This document shows, piece after piece, positions 27,004 to 36,148 of a stretch of DNA of 63,419 nt. The translations under genes and the position numbers were made by a program. Origin of the DNA: Terriglobales bacterium (GTDB taxonomy: Bacteria; Acidobacteriota; Terriglobia; Terriglobales; Acidobacteriaceae); NCBI GenBank assembly GCA_035624455.1, contig DASPRM010000092.1, positions 1 through 63,419 on the forward strand, given 5' to 3'. The notes under the pieces were generated by a model. The model worked only from the letters and a program-made list of their open reading frames with translations. It was not told where the DNA came from and ran no database searches. Within the stretch, counting starts at the first letter, position 1. The number at the start of each line of letters is the position of its first letter.

Positions 27004-28433
27004 TCGCGGTTCTTCTTGCGGATCTCAATATTCAGGCGCTTGATCTTCTGGTTGAGAGTGGAAAGCGGAATACGGAATTTTTCTGCCGCCTCTGTCTGGT
27101 TCCAGTTGCAGCGTTCCAGCATGTCCACAATCAGGCGGCGCTCACCATCCTCCACCAGTTCGAACAGGGATGCATCGGGGCGGGTTTCCAGGGGTCGTAC
27201 GCTGTGATTGCGCCCGACAACGTTGTCTGGGAGGAGATCGGCCCCAATGGTCAAGCCGGAGGAGAGAACCACGGCGCGTTCCATGACATTCTCTAATTCG
27301 CGAACGTTGCCCGGCCAGTTGTAATCCATCAGCCAGCGCAGCATATCTGGAGATGCCTGCCGCACTGCCCGGTCATTTTCTTCGGCGAATTTCCTGAGGA
27401 AATAATCGACCAGCAAAGGTATGTCTTCGCGGCGCTGGCGCAGCGGCGGGAGATCGATGGTGATCACGTTCAACCGGTAGAAGAGGTCTTCACGGAACCT
27501 GCCCTCCTTCACCATCTGGCGCAAATCGACATTCGTGGCCGCGATGATGCGAACGTCCACCTGGATTTCCTGTACTCCGCCCAGGTGCATGAACTTGCGG
27601 TCTTGCAGCACCCTGAGGATTTTGGCCTGGGTTTCCAGGCTCATGGTTCCAATTTCGTCGAGGAAAAGCGTGCCACGATCGGCAATTTCAAAAAGCCCCT
27701 TCTTGGAAGCTACGGCGCTGGTGAACGCGCCTTTGACGTGACCGAAAAGCGTCGACTCCAGCAAGTCGGCCGGCATGGAGCCGGTGTTGACCGGCACGAA
27801 GGGGCTATCCTTGCGCGGCGAGTGCATGTGGATGGCCTTTGCGATTAACTCCTTGCCGGTCCCGCTTTCGCCTTGCAACAGCACCGTCGAGCGGCTGGGC
27901 GCCACCTGCGCTACCAGGTCGAAGATGCGAAGCATAGGTTCGCTCTTGCCAATGATGTTTTCGAAGTTGTAGCGCTGCTTCAGGGCCCGCTTGAGTTGAA
28001 TATTTTCTTCCTCTGCCCGGCGGCGGGCCACAGCCGTACGCACATCGGCCAGCAGTTTCTCGTTATCCCAGGGCTTCTGGATGAAGTTGTTAGCCCCGCC
28101 CTGCATTGCTAATACGGCGTTTTCCACGGTGCCATAGGCCGTGATCATGATGACGGGAAGCTGGGAATCGCGGTCGCGAATCTCGCGCAGCACTTCCAGG
28201 CCATTGCGATCGGGCAGAGCAAAATCGAGCAGCACCAGATCAAAAACCTTCTCCGCGATCAGGTTCAGCCCTTCCTCGGCCGTGGCCGCACTTTCTACCT
28301 CGTAGTTCTCCAGCTCCAGCAGCGTCTGGAGTGACTCGCGGATTGCCATTTCATCGTCGATGATGAGGATTGATCCCTGAGCCGCGGCGCCGTTTCTCTG
28401 TGAGCGACGTGCAATGACGGCAGCTTCAGACAT
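26982..28433 (-). CDS. Sigma-54-dependent response regulator (NtrC family)
   Basis: 483 residues. The receiver domain has phospho-acceptor Asp70 (LLDFALPD) and the switch Lys in FIQKPW. The AAA+ domain has Walker A GESGTGKE (188-195), Walker B GTLFLDEIG and arginine-finger region. The sigma-54 contact loop reads GAFTSA (235-240) rather than GAFTGA. The C-terminal Fis-type HTH includes WNQTEAAEKFRIPLSTLNQK. The gene overlaps the upstream histidine kinase by 8 bases, so they form a two-component pair. Targets may include the mlaE/mlaF genes downstream, but no sigma-54 promoter was found in the gap. Confidence 0.92.
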   Translation of the reverse strand: MSEAAVIARRSQRNGAAAQGSILIIDDEMAIRESLQTLLELENYEVESAATAEEGLNLIAEKVFDLVLLDFALPDRNGLEVLREIRDRDSQLPVIMITAYGTVENAVLAMQGGANNFIQKPWDNEKLLADVRTAVARRRAEEENIQLKRALKQRYNFENIIGKSEPMLRIFDLVAQVAPSRSTVLLQGESGTGKELIAKAIHMHSPRKDSPFVPVNTGSMPADLLESTLFGHVKGAFTSAVASKKGLFEIADRGTLFLDEIGTMSLETQAKILRVLQDRKFMHLGGVQEIQVDVRIIAATNVDLRQMVKEGRFREDLFYRLNVITIDLPPLRQRREDIPLLVDYFLRKFAEENDRAVRQASPDMLRWLMDYNWPGNVRELENVMERAVVLSSGLTIGADLLPDNVVGRNHSVRPLETRPDASLFELVEDGERRLIVDMLERCNWNQTEAAEKFRIPLSTLNQKIKRLNIEIRKKNRENSALSN

Positions 28434-31329
28434 TGACTACCTTCCTGGTCAGCGGAAATTCCAGGTGGAACGTGGTGCCCTCCCCAACCCGGGTCTCCAC
28501 ATGGATCTTTCCCGCATGCTCCTGGATGATTCCATAGGTCACTGAAAGGCCTAAGCCGGTACCGCGGCGGCCGTCCAATCCGTTGGTTTTGGTGGTGAAG
28601 AAGGGGTCGTAAATCTTACGTATGTGCTCCTGCGCGATGCCCGTGCCGGTGTCAGATACCAACACATGAACCCCAGATCCGTTGGATGTCTTGATGCGGA
28701 GAGTACCGCCATTGGACATCGCATCCTTGGCGTTCAGAAACAAATTCAGGAAGACCTGCTGCAGCTTGCCTGAGTTTCCGTAAATCGTGGGCAATTGCGT
28801 ATCCAGAGCCTCTTGCACTTGAATTCGCGAGATCTTGAACTGATGTTCCAGCAGGGCGAGAGTTTCATGAATAATCCGGTTGAGGTCGACATCGCCGAAT
28901 TCGGCGGCGCTGGTGCGAGAAAAATTAAGCAGGTTGTTGACAATTTCTGACGCCCGGAAGGTTTGCTTGGTGATCTTCTCCAGCAGGGCGGTTTTCTTCT
29001 CGTCGCTACCCAACTGCTTGGCCAGCATCTGCGCATAGGATGAGATTACAGCCAAGGGTGTGTTGACCTCGTGGGCCACACCCGCGGCCAGCAATCCGAT
29101 GGACGACAGCTTTTCTGCCTGCGACAACTGCGATTCCAGTTCGATACGCTCGGTGATGTCATCGACGATGATCAGGCGGCCGATGACGCTGTAGCTCTTG
29201 GTAACCAGCGGCGCGATGGCCACGTTCGTCACCCGGGTGTCGCCGGTGAGGGTCTGCAAGCGGAACTTGTAGAGGTTGTGGATGCCAGGGCTCTGGCGCA
29301 CTCGATAGAACTCTTCCACGAATGCGGAAGGGAATACCTTACTGATCGGCTGCCCGAGAACGCTGGCCCGCGGCTGGGCGAACATCACTTCCATCTGCGA
29401 ATTCCAGAACTCGATACGGTCGTTGAGATCAACGGCCAACACTCCTACGCTGATCGATTCAACGATGTTTTCATTGAATTCCTTCAGCCGCTCGTACTGC
29501 GAGACTTTCTGTTCGAGCGAGGCGTAGAGATATGCGTTCTGGATGGCGATGCCGATGTAGCCCGCCAGGGTCTCCAGCAGCTCGACATCTTCACTCGATA
29601 AAAAGTCGCCTTCAGCGGTTTTCCCTAAACCAAGGACCGCGATGGTGTAGCCCTGAACGGTGCAGGGAATGAAATAGTTGAGATCGAGCTGGGCAATCGT
29701 ATTTTGTGCGCTAGGACTCTCACGCACCACCTGGTGCGTGTTGTCGAAGAACAGGTGTCCGGCAGCGGCCTCGGGACGATTGATGCTGAGAAAACCCAGG
29801 TCCAAAACACCCAGGTCAGCAATGCCAAAAGATTTCGCCAGCTCAAATCCCCCGCCCCTTTCCTGTTGCGCCAGGAAGATGGCCATACGATCGACAAGCA
29901 GGGTGCGGGTCAGACGATCGATAACCGAGCTGAGCATCTTATCCAGATTCACCTGCGCGCTCAGCTCGCGCCCGAATTCAATCAGCGTTCTGCGGTAATC
30001 GTAGCGCTTGCGATAAAAGAACTTGTCCAGCCGGTCCTGGATCCAGTTCTTCATGGGATCGAACAGCAGGGCGGTGACGATGATCGCGATGATCAGACCC
30101 GCCGGACCAGCACTGGGCATGCGGGTGTGTACAAGCTCCGCCGCCAGTCCGATAACAGCAAAGTAGAAGCCGGCAATTGCCGCCGCTGCCAGGGTGTACG
30201 CCATGCCGCGCTTGAAGATCAGGTCCACGTCCATCAGGCGGTAGCGGAAAATGGCGTATCCGAAGGTCAGCGGGATGAACACCAGGCAGAGCACCGAAAT
30301 CCGCATCAGCGCAGAAGGAGTACTGCCGTTCAGATAAGGGATCACATAAAACAGCGTGAAAGGAACGATGGCCAGGGTTGTGCCGCGGGTGACCCACTTC
30401 ATCTGCTGGCGGAGGATTGGAGTGCGAGCCGATTTGTAGCTGTGCCACAAGACTCCTGCCGCCGCCAGGAAGTAGAAGGTCAGATAGGACATCTCCACTT
30501 CATCCAGCCGGTGCCGCAGCAGTTCACTCGGCTCGAGCATGCGAAGCGTACCAAGATGTGCGCCGAGCAGGAGGACAGCCGGCAGATAGATCAACCAGCC
30601 CAGCCAGCGATTCTTCTCGATCACTTTCTTGCGCTCCGGAAACATCAGCACGAAGTGAAGGAAGAGCGCCGGCTGGAGCAGTTCGGCCACGACATTGCCC
30701 CAGTAAATGATCCAATCAAAATCGTTCAGCTTTCCGGTGTAGTGGAAGGAGTAAAAGATGAAGGACGTGAGACAGAAGAGATAGAAATGAGTGGCTCGCG
30801 GTGCGGTCCACCGCCGCAGCAACACATACAATCCGATTCCGAGGTAAATCAGCGCAATCAGGCGCAGGCCGGTGTTGACCGACCGGTCATAAGGGACGAG
30901 GATGAGGGGAACATTCACCGGCACGCCCGCGCGCTCCAGTCCGTAGGTAGCGCGCGCATAGGTTCCGGTCCGGTAGAGCTGGCGGGTCAACGTGCCAATG
31001 CTGTTAACCGCATGGTCGTTGACGGAGCTCAGGATGTCGCCAGGCTTAATGCCGGCGCGTGCCCCTGGGCCATCGACGTCCACGCGACGGGCTTGTAGAT
31101 GGCCAGCGTGCTCCGCCCACCACACCCCGTCGTAGGGGCTGACATATTCCCGTTCCTTTTGAAAATTGATCCAGGCGAAAAAGACGGAGGTAACAGTCAG
31201 CAGCGCAAGCACTACTGCCAGGGACCGGACTGGAAAATCCTTCGTCATGGGCCGGTGCGAGGAAGTGGCGCTGGGTAAAATTCGCCGCTGTTCCTGTCGT
31301 TGCAACTCATCTGCCAGTCCGGTTTCCAT
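28426..31329 (-). CDS. PDZ-sensor membrane histidine kinase with GAF and PAS domains
   Basis: Up to 967 residues; MTKDFPVRS at 31248 is an alternative start. Domain order: a first membrane segment (about 36-54); a PDZ domain outside the membrane (DGPGARAGIKPGDILSSVND); six or more membrane segments (about 155-420); a GAF domain (about 470-600); a PAS domain (about 620-730); HisKA with His753 in AAGVAHEVNTPL; and HATPase with NLFLNAKDAM and GTGLGLSVTYGI. A PDZ in an outer sensor segment suggests response to misfolded or truncated protein C-termini, as in envelope stress. It is the partner of the overlapping sigma-54 activator. The layout resembles PrsK-like kinases in part, but orthology is not established. 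Confidence 0.88.
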   Translation of the reverse strand: METGLADELQRQEQRRILPSATSSHRPMTKDFPVRSLAVVLALLTVTSVFFAWINFQKEREYVSPYDGVWWAEHAGHLQARRVDVDGPGARAGIKPGDILSSVNDHAVNSIGTLTRQLYRTGTYARATYGLERAGVPVNVPLILVPYDRSVNTGLRLIALIYLGIGLYVLLRRWTAPRATHFYLFCLTSFIFYSFHYTGKLNDFDWIIYWGNVVAELLQPALFLHFVLMFPERKKVIEKNRWLGWLIYLPAVLLLGAHLGTLRMLEPSELLRHRLDEVEMSYLTFYFLAAAGVLWHSYKSARTPILRQQMKWVTRGTTLAIVPFTLFYVIPYLNGSTPSALMRISVLCLVFIPLTFGYAIFRYRLMDVDLIFKRGMAYTLAAAAIAGFYFAVIGLAAELVHTRMPSAGPAGLIIAIIVTALLFDPMKNWIQDRLDKFFYRKRYDYRRTLIEFGRELSAQVNLDKMLSSVIDRLTRTLLVDRMAIFLAQQERGGGFELAKSFGIADLGVLDLGFLSINRPEAAAGHLFFDNTHQVVRESPSAQNTIAQLDLNYFIPCTVQGYTIAVLGLGKTAEGDFLSSEDVELLETLAGYIGIAIQNAYLYASLEQKVSQYERLKEFNENIVESISVGVLAVDLNDRIEFWNSQMEVMFAQPRASVLGQPISKVFPSAFVEEFYRVRQSPGIHNLYKFRLQTLTGDTRVTNVAIAPLVTKSYSVIGRLIIVDDITERIELESQLSQAEKLSSIGLLAAGVAHEVNTPLAVISSYAQMLAKQLGSDEKKTALLEKITKQTFRASEIVNNLLNFSRTSAAEFGDVDLNRIIHETLALLEHQFKISRIQVQEALDTQLPTIYGNSGKLQQVFLNLFLNAKDAMSNGGTLRIKTSNGSGVHVLVSDTGTGIAQEHIRKIYDPFFTTKTNGLDGRRGTGLGLSVTYGIIQEHAGKIHVETRVGEGTTFHLEFPLTRKVVNV

Positions 31330-31486
31330 ATGTGGAATTGTAAGCGCTTTTAATGCTGACAGTTACAAGATGATAGCACCATGAAATTCACGCAAATACG
31401 TTTTTTGGAATTTGCATGCGGATTTTTGTAAGTCAACGGTTTGCCATGGGTTAATTCAATGACGTTTGGAATAGTGGGCCGGGTTA

Positions 31487-31510
31487 CATAGGCTCCGTTT
31501 TCGGCCTATG
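31487..31510. promoter_or_regulatory. CATAGGC/GCCTATG inverted repeat
   Basis: CATAGGC (31487-31493) and GCCTATG (31504-31510) are 10 bases apart, and a third CATAGGC lies at 31532-31538. All are in the 332-base divergent gap between the histidine kinase and the alpha/beta hydrolase, so an operator is possible. No regulator family is indicated. Confidence 0.4.
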
Positions 31511-31540
31511 GATTCCGCAGCTTGCAGATTTCATAGGCTC

Positions 31541-31570
31541 AAAAAATAGGGGAGTTCTAAGAAACTCCCC
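31541..31570 (-). terminator. Minus-strand terminator-like hairpin in the divergent gap
   Basis: GGGGAGTT (31549-31556) pairs with AACTCCCC (31563-31570). On the minus strand it is followed by TATTTTTT. It would stop antisense transcription coming from the alpha/beta hydrolase region before it reaches the histidine kinase promoter. No gene on that strand ends here. Confidence 0.5.
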
Positions 31571-31661
31571 ATACAGAAGCGACAGAGGCGATATCGTTAG
31601 GTAAGGATCGCTTCTTACTGGCTTCGGTTGCCAGGGATCCTCGAAGACGCAGAAAAACAAG

Positions 31662-32546
31662 GTGTTGCATCGAACACAGACCGTGGCCTCCGTTTCGCCT
31701 GGTGCGGAGGAATGCTGGATCGATCTTGGCGGACATCGCTTGCGCTACCTGAAAGCGGGTAGTGGTCCCAATCTTGTGCTGATCCACGGTTTGCTGGGGT
31801 ATTCGTTTTCATGGCGCTTCAACATCCCCGAACTCTCGCGCCATTTTACGGTCTACGCTCCCGATCTGCTGGGGGTGGGATTTTCAGAGCGTGTCCCGGG
31901 GCTGGATTGCCGATTGCGAGTTTCGGCGGAACGAATGCTGCGCTTTCTGGATGAGTTGGAAATCGAGTCAGCCGACGTGCTGGGAACCTCCCACGGAGGC
32001 GGCATAGCGGTTCATATGGCGGCTCGGGAGCGTGAGGCGGTCATAGAGGGCAAAGGCCGAATCCGAAGGCTGATACTGGTTGCACCAGTCAACCCCTGGT
32101 CACCCCATGGACGGTTGTGGGCAAGAATCGTAGCCAGCGGGCCGGGATGCTTTCTGTTTCGCAATCTCTTTCCCCACGTGCGGCCGGTGTACCCCTACTT
32201 TCACGCTCGCATGTACGGCGATAAGGCGCGCATCCCTTCCGATTCGGCGGAGGGCTACCGGAAACCGCTCAGGATTCGTGGCACAGTGGACACATTGCTC
32301 AAAATAGCTGACTGCTGGAATTCGGATCTCGATGCCCTGAAAGACGCGCTGGCCGCAATTGCCAATATGCCCACGCTGCTGATCTGGGGGGACCGTGATC
32401 GGGCGGTGCCGGTCACGTCAGCGCAGGATGTTGCGGCTCAATTTCGCGGGGCGGAGCTGGTAATCATGAAAGGAGCCGGTCATCTGCCCTACGAGGAGAG
32501 GCCCGAGGAGTTCAACCGCATCCTACAGGAGTTTCTCGAACGCTGA
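31662..32546 (+). CDS. Alpha/beta-fold hydrolase
   Basis: 294 residues with a GTG start at 31662. Oxyanion motif LVLIHGLLGYSFSW, nucleophile Ser in GTSHGGG, acid Asp in LLIWGDRDRAVPV, and His in GAGHLPYEERP. The family covers esterases, C-C hydrolases, haloalkane dehalogenases and epoxide hydrolases; the substrate cannot be read. It starts a plus-strand run with the DedA gene 38 bases downstream. The ribosome binding site is weak, and a start a few codons inside is possible. Confidence 0.82.
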   Translation: MLHRTQTVASVSPGAEECWIDLGGHRLRYLKAGSGPNLVLIHGLLGYSFSWRFNIPELSRHFTVYAPDLLGVGFSERVPGLDCRLRVSAERMLRFLDELEIESADVLGTSHGGGIAVHMAAREREAVIEGKGRIRRLILVAPVNPWSPHGRLWARIVASGPGCFLFRNLFPHVRPVYPYFHARMYGDKARIPSDSAEGYRKPLRIRGTVDTLLKIADCWNSDLDALKDALAAIANMPTLLIWGDRDRAVPVTSAQDVAAQFRGAELVIMKGAGHLPYEERPEEFNRILQEFLER

Positions 32547-32584
32547 TGTGCATTGCGTTTACCAGATAAAGTACTGACTCTCTC

Positions 32585-33241
32585 ATGCACGATATCCTGC
32601 AGGTCCTGAAGCAATGGTTGACAGATTGGGGCTATTGGGCGATCGCAGGCGCCTTGCTCCTGGAGAATGCCGGTCTGCCCCTCCCAGGAGAGACGATCCT
32701 GATCCTGGCCAGCGTCCTGGCGTATAAAAGCGAGTTGAAGCTGCCAATCATCATGCTCGTAGGCACGGTCGCGGCAACCCTGGGCGACAACATCGGATAT
32801 TGGATTGGTCGCGAGGGTGGAAGGCCATTGCTGGAGAAATGGAAAAACTTCTTCCGCGTTCGCGAGGAACACATACAACGTGGCGAAGAACTGCTGGAGA
32901 AGCACGGTCCGGTGGCGATTTTTTTCGCACGCTTCGTGGCGGGCGCTCGCATCGTGGCCGGACCGCTGGCCGGTGTTCTGCGCATGCATTGGCCCCGCTT
33001 TGCTCTATTCAACTTTCTGGGAGCGGTGGTTTGGGTCAGCGTGATTTCTTCTCTGGGATACGCATTCGGCAGCCAGGCGGATCGGCTGATCGTGCTGCTG
33101 AAGAGGGTCGATCTGCTGGTGCTGCTGGGGGTTGTCGCGGTGAGCCTGGTGATGTGGCTGCGTTCCAGAAGGCAGCGGCAAATGGCAGAGAGGAGATCGA
33201 AGGCTGCGAGCACAGCGGAAGGGGATGCTCGTGAGAAATAA
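32585..33241 (+). CDS. DedA/SNARE-associated-family membrane protein
   Basis: 218 residues of the DedA family, now regarded as undecaprenyl-phosphate or phospholipid flippases. Conserved features: ENAGLPLPGE in the first re-entrant region, GDNIGYWIGREGG, and FFARFVAGARIVAGPLAG with the functional Arg residues. About five hydrophobic segments and a basic C-terminal tail (RSRRQRQMAERRS). Cotranscription with the alpha/beta hydrolase is likely. Confidence 0.88.
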   Translation: MHDILQVLKQWLTDWGYWAIAGALLLENAGLPLPGETILILASVLAYKSELKLPIIMLVGTVAATLGDNIGYWIGREGGRPLLEKWKNFFRVREEHIQRGEELLEKHGPVAIFFARFVAGARIVAGPLAGVLRMHWPRFALFNFLGAVVWVSVISSLGYAFGSQADRLIVLLKRVDLLVLLGVVAVSLVMWLRSRRQRQMAERRSKAASTAEGDAREK

Positions 33242-33433
33242 GCGTCGGAGCAGTCCAGCAGGCAGCGATCACGAGCAGCATGGGCAGGCCCGCTGCCGTC
33301 AGCGCGAGGGTGGCTGCGGCGCGGGTAGAGAAACGCGCCAGACACCGGGGGGCGCGCCGAAAGCAGCCGTCGGACAGCCGTCGGCGGTCAGTAAAGAAGG
33401 ATATTTGCGCTAGCCATTTGAGATGACACAATA

Positions 33434-33452
33434 GCGACGTAGCTTACGTCGC
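33434..33452. promoter_or_regulatory. Perfect palindrome abutting the DUF58 start codon
   Basis: GCGACGTA (33434-33441) pairs with TACGTCGC (33445-33452), leaving a 3-base loop. The ATG follows one base later, at the place where a ribosome binding site would normally be, and no Shine-Dalgarno sequence is seen. It could be an operator or a translation-blocking hairpin. Confidence 0.5.
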
Positions 33453-33453
33453 A

Positions 33454-34839
33454 ATGAAGCAGTTTCTTCGAAACGCGCTGGCGAATCTGGACCGTGAGGC
33501 GTGGATACGTTTCTTTGGAGCGCTGATCGGACTGTTTCTGGCATTTGCCGCAGCCTTATTTTCGACCGTAACGCGGCAGCAGGGTAATGAGCTCGCTACC
33601 GCGGTGCTGGCATCCTTCTCTCTTCTGATGGCAGGGATCGTAGGCCTGACCACGGTTCCCTATCTCGCACGTCGAGTAGGCTTCCGCAGGATGCGTGACG
33701 CTCTGGATTACGAGGTCACGCGTGAGGGCCTGGCTTACATGGCCGTGGTATTCCTGATCGGCGTGGCCGCTCTCAATACCGGCAACAACTTGCTGTTCAT
33801 TATCGTTTCAGCATTGCTGGCAGCGATTCTGATTTCCGGGGTCGCGTCGGCGGTGGTGCCGCGATCACTGCAGCTGGAAGTCACCCTCCCGGAGCATGTC
33901 TTCGCCAATCAGGGCGTGCTGGCGCGCATTGTCTTGCGCAACGTACGCAGGTTTCTGCCGGCGTTTTCGGTGAGCGTGGTTCCCTTGAAACTGCGGAGAA
34001 GGAACAAACTCACCTGGGAAAGAAGTCTGTTCGCTTTTCCGCCACACGCCAAGCCTGAGAAGCAGTGGTTTCGGCTGCCTGATCTGGCCGCACGTGTGGT
34101 GTCGTCTGCGCCGGAGAAGGCAGAGATTCTGGCTAGTCCGGTCTATTTTCCTATGATTCCAGCCGGCCGTTCGGCTTATGCCCAGGTGGAACTCTGCTTT
34201 ACGCTTCGCGGCAGATACGTGCAGGACGGCTTTGGTCTCTCCACACGCTTTCCTTTTTCTTTTCTCGTCAAGACGCTGAGCCTGCCAACCTCGCGTGAAA
34301 TGGTCGTTTACCCTCCGGTTGAACCCACGGATGAATTATTTGAAGTATTACCCATGATCACCGGGGAATTCGAATCCTTTCAACGCGGCCGTGGCTATGA
34401 CCTGTATCGTATTCGCGAGTATTCCGACCATGACTCCGCCCGTCACGTGGATTGGAAGGCCACGGCAAAGACCGGGTCGTTGATGGTCCGCGAATTCACC
34501 CGTGAGGATGAGCGACGGCTACGGCTGGTGTTCGACAATCCTCCTCCCGGGCAGGTCTCAGCGGAAGGGTACGAACGGGGCGTGAATCTGGCGGCATCGC
34601 TGGCGTGGCACTTTGCCTCCGAAGACACCGAACTGTCCTTTGCCGCTCCTGGTTACACAGGCGGGGCCGAGGTGTACGACTTCCTGCGCTATCTGGCTTT
34701 GATCGCGCCGCAGCCCAGCAACGACATTCTGGCTGATCTTCCGTTGAGCGACGATTTCAACCTCGTCTTCACTTGGCGGCCGCAAGGCAGCATCTCCAGC
34801 GCGCTCTGGGCGTGCTCTTACGTGGTGTTTCTGGAGTAG
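33454..34839 (+). CDS. DUF58 membrane protein
   Basis: 461 residues. Two or three membrane segments (about 18-40, 45-65 and 93-125) are followed by a large beta-rich region and the DUF58 motif RIREYSDHDSARHVDWKATAKTGSLMVREFTREDERRL (in parts, about residues 316-354), ending in a von Willebrand-like fold. DUF58 proteins normally sit beside a MoxR AAA+ ATPase and a transglutaminase-like protein; none is adjacent here. Function is probably MoxR-assisted maturation or envelope stress, but in this locus the gene is alone. Confidence 0.85.
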   Translation: MKQFLRNALANLDREAWIRFFGALIGLFLAFAAALFSTVTRQQGNELATAVLASFSLLMAGIVGLTTVPYLARRVGFRRMRDALDYEVTREGLAYMAVVFLIGVAALNTGNNLLFIIVSALLAAILISGVASAVVPRSLQLEVTLPEHVFANQGVLARIVLRNVRRFLPAFSVSVVPLKLRRRNKLTWERSLFAFPPHAKPEKQWFRLPDLAARVVSSAPEKAEILASPVYFPMIPAGRSAYAQVELCFTLRGRYVQDGFGLSTRFPFSFLVKTLSLPTSREMVVYPPVEPTDELFEVLPMITGEFESFQRGRGYDLYRIREYSDHDSARHVDWKATAKTGSLMVREFTREDERRLRLVFDNPPPGQVSAEGYERGVNLAASLAWHFASEDTELSFAAPGYTGGAEVYDFLRYLALIAPQPSNDILADLPLSDDFNLVFTWRPQGSISSALWACSYVVFLE

Positions 34840-34911
34840 GGAGCTGCCCCCGACCACTCCGCGGATTATTTCGGTGAATGGCCTCCTCCCAACGCAGATC
34901 TCTCTCGCTGA

Positions 34912-35091
34912 GCAGCCATTGGCGCGATTGCCGGCGGAGCTGCGGGTGCAGGCACACAGGTCTTAACTCGCAGCAAGGATCTGAATGTTCCGGCGGAAAC
35001 CCAATTGACCTTTCGACTGAACCAGGACCTGCAGATGAGGGAAAGTGGGCAAGGATATGAGGAGCGGCACAGGCTGCCACCACAGCAGTAA
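34912..35091 (+). pseudogene. 3-prime fragment of a glycine-zipper exported protein gene
   Basis: The frame after the in-frame TGA at 34909 reads AAIGAIAGGAAGAGTQVLTR, then NVPAETQLTFRLNQDL, to a TAA at 35089. This is the C-terminal pattern of acidobacterial glycine-zipper proteins (Gly/Ala zipper, then xPAETxLTFRL). No upstream start, signal peptide or repeats are present, so it looks like a decayed remnant. It explains most of the 337-base gap between DUF58 and thiG. Confidence 0.5.
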
Positions 35092-35176
35092 TAAGCTTCG
35101 GCCACAGATAGGCTCGATGCACACGGGATCTCTCTCGCGATCCCGGTCCGTGTGCATCCGTCAAATCCGTGGCTTG

Positions 35177-35950
35177 CTATTTCACTACGCCTTCTAGTGG
35201 CGAACTGGCGGTGGCATAGAGCTTCTTAGGCATGCGGCCCGCCAGGTAGGCTTGCCGTCCGGCAATCACTGCATGTTTCATGGCTTCAGCCATGAGCGCG
35301 GGATCCTCGGCGTGGGCGATGCCGGTGTTCATGAGCACGCCATCTGCACCCAATTCCATCGCAATCGTCGCATCGGAAGCCGTGCCCACTCCGGCATCCA
35401 CGATGAGTGGCACGCCTTCCAGCATCTCCCGCAAGATGCGTATGGCAGCCTGGTTCTGAATACCGAGTCCGCTGCCTATCGGCGCACCCAGCGGCATGAT
35501 GGCGGCCGCTCCCGCATCGAGGAGTCGCTTGGCAACCACTATGTCTTCATTGGTATAAGGCAAAACCGTAAAGCCTTCCTTCACCAGAATTCTGGTGGCT
35601 TCGAGCGTTGCCTGCACATCCGGATAGAGGGTCTTCTGGTCGCCAATGACCTCGACCTTCACCCAATCGGAGAGACCAACCTCGCGGCCAAGCCGCGCCG
35701 TACGGACGGCCTCATCCGCCGTATAGCAGGCGGCAGTGTTAGGCAACAGGAAGATTTTTTGCGGGTCGATAAAGTCGAGCAGAGATTCTTTGCTGCGATC
35801 CAGATTGACGCGGCGGACGGCCACCGTCACCATCTCAGCGCCACTGGCCTCGATAGCGCGCGCGGTCTCGGGTCCGGATTTGTACTTGCCTGTGCCAACG
35901 ATCAGGCGAGAGCGGAATTCGCGGCCAGCAATAATCAGGGGATCAGTCAT
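35177..35950 (-). CDS. thiG: Thiazole synthase ThiG
   Basis: 257 residues, a TIM-barrel that builds the thiamine thiazole phosphate from DXP, iminoglycine and ThiS thiocarboxylate. Schiff-base Lys is at about residue 98 (WVKVEVIGD). Conserved LIVGTGKY near the start, [13 protein letters not shown] and a [10 protein letters not shown] phosphate-binding loop are present. ThiS is not adjacent. The iminoglycine could come from the ThiO-like oxidase at 22499. Confidence 0.95.
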   Translation of the reverse strand: MTDPLIIAGREFRSRLIVGTGKYKSGPETARAIEASGAEMVTVAVRRVNLDRSKESLLDFIDPQKIFLLPNTAACYTADEAVRTARLGREVGLSDWVKVEVIGDQKTLYPDVQATLEATRILVKEGFTVLPYTNEDIVVAKRLLDAGAAAIMPLGAPIGSGLGIQNQAAIRILREMLEGVPLIVDAGVGTASDATIAMELGADGVLMNTGIAHAEDPALMAEAMKHAVIAGRQAYLAGRMPKKLYATASSPLEGVVK

Positions 35951-36148
35951 GATTCTCTATTCTAGCGAAGGATGACGAGTCACGATGTGATGAGCGAACC
36001 CATGCGGGAGTGAGAGGTGAGTCAACCAGATTCTTGATGCTGCACCTCGGATCTTATAACTCCCCCAAAGAAGGTCCGCCAGCCAGCGAGGTGATCGGGA
36101 ATCCTGCATGGTCGTTGTTAGAATCGAACATTGTGTTCGACAGAGCCG

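Noticed and set aside
29704-31098. Plus-strand open frame of 464 codons opposite the histidine kinase
   Set aside because: Composition is that of a complement of a high-G+C gene; the minus strand has all kinase motifs.
34837-34911. TGA at 34909 as a second selenocysteine codon in the glycine-zipper fragment
   Set aside because: The upstream frame is not coding-like and the family has no Cys at this place; decay is simpler.
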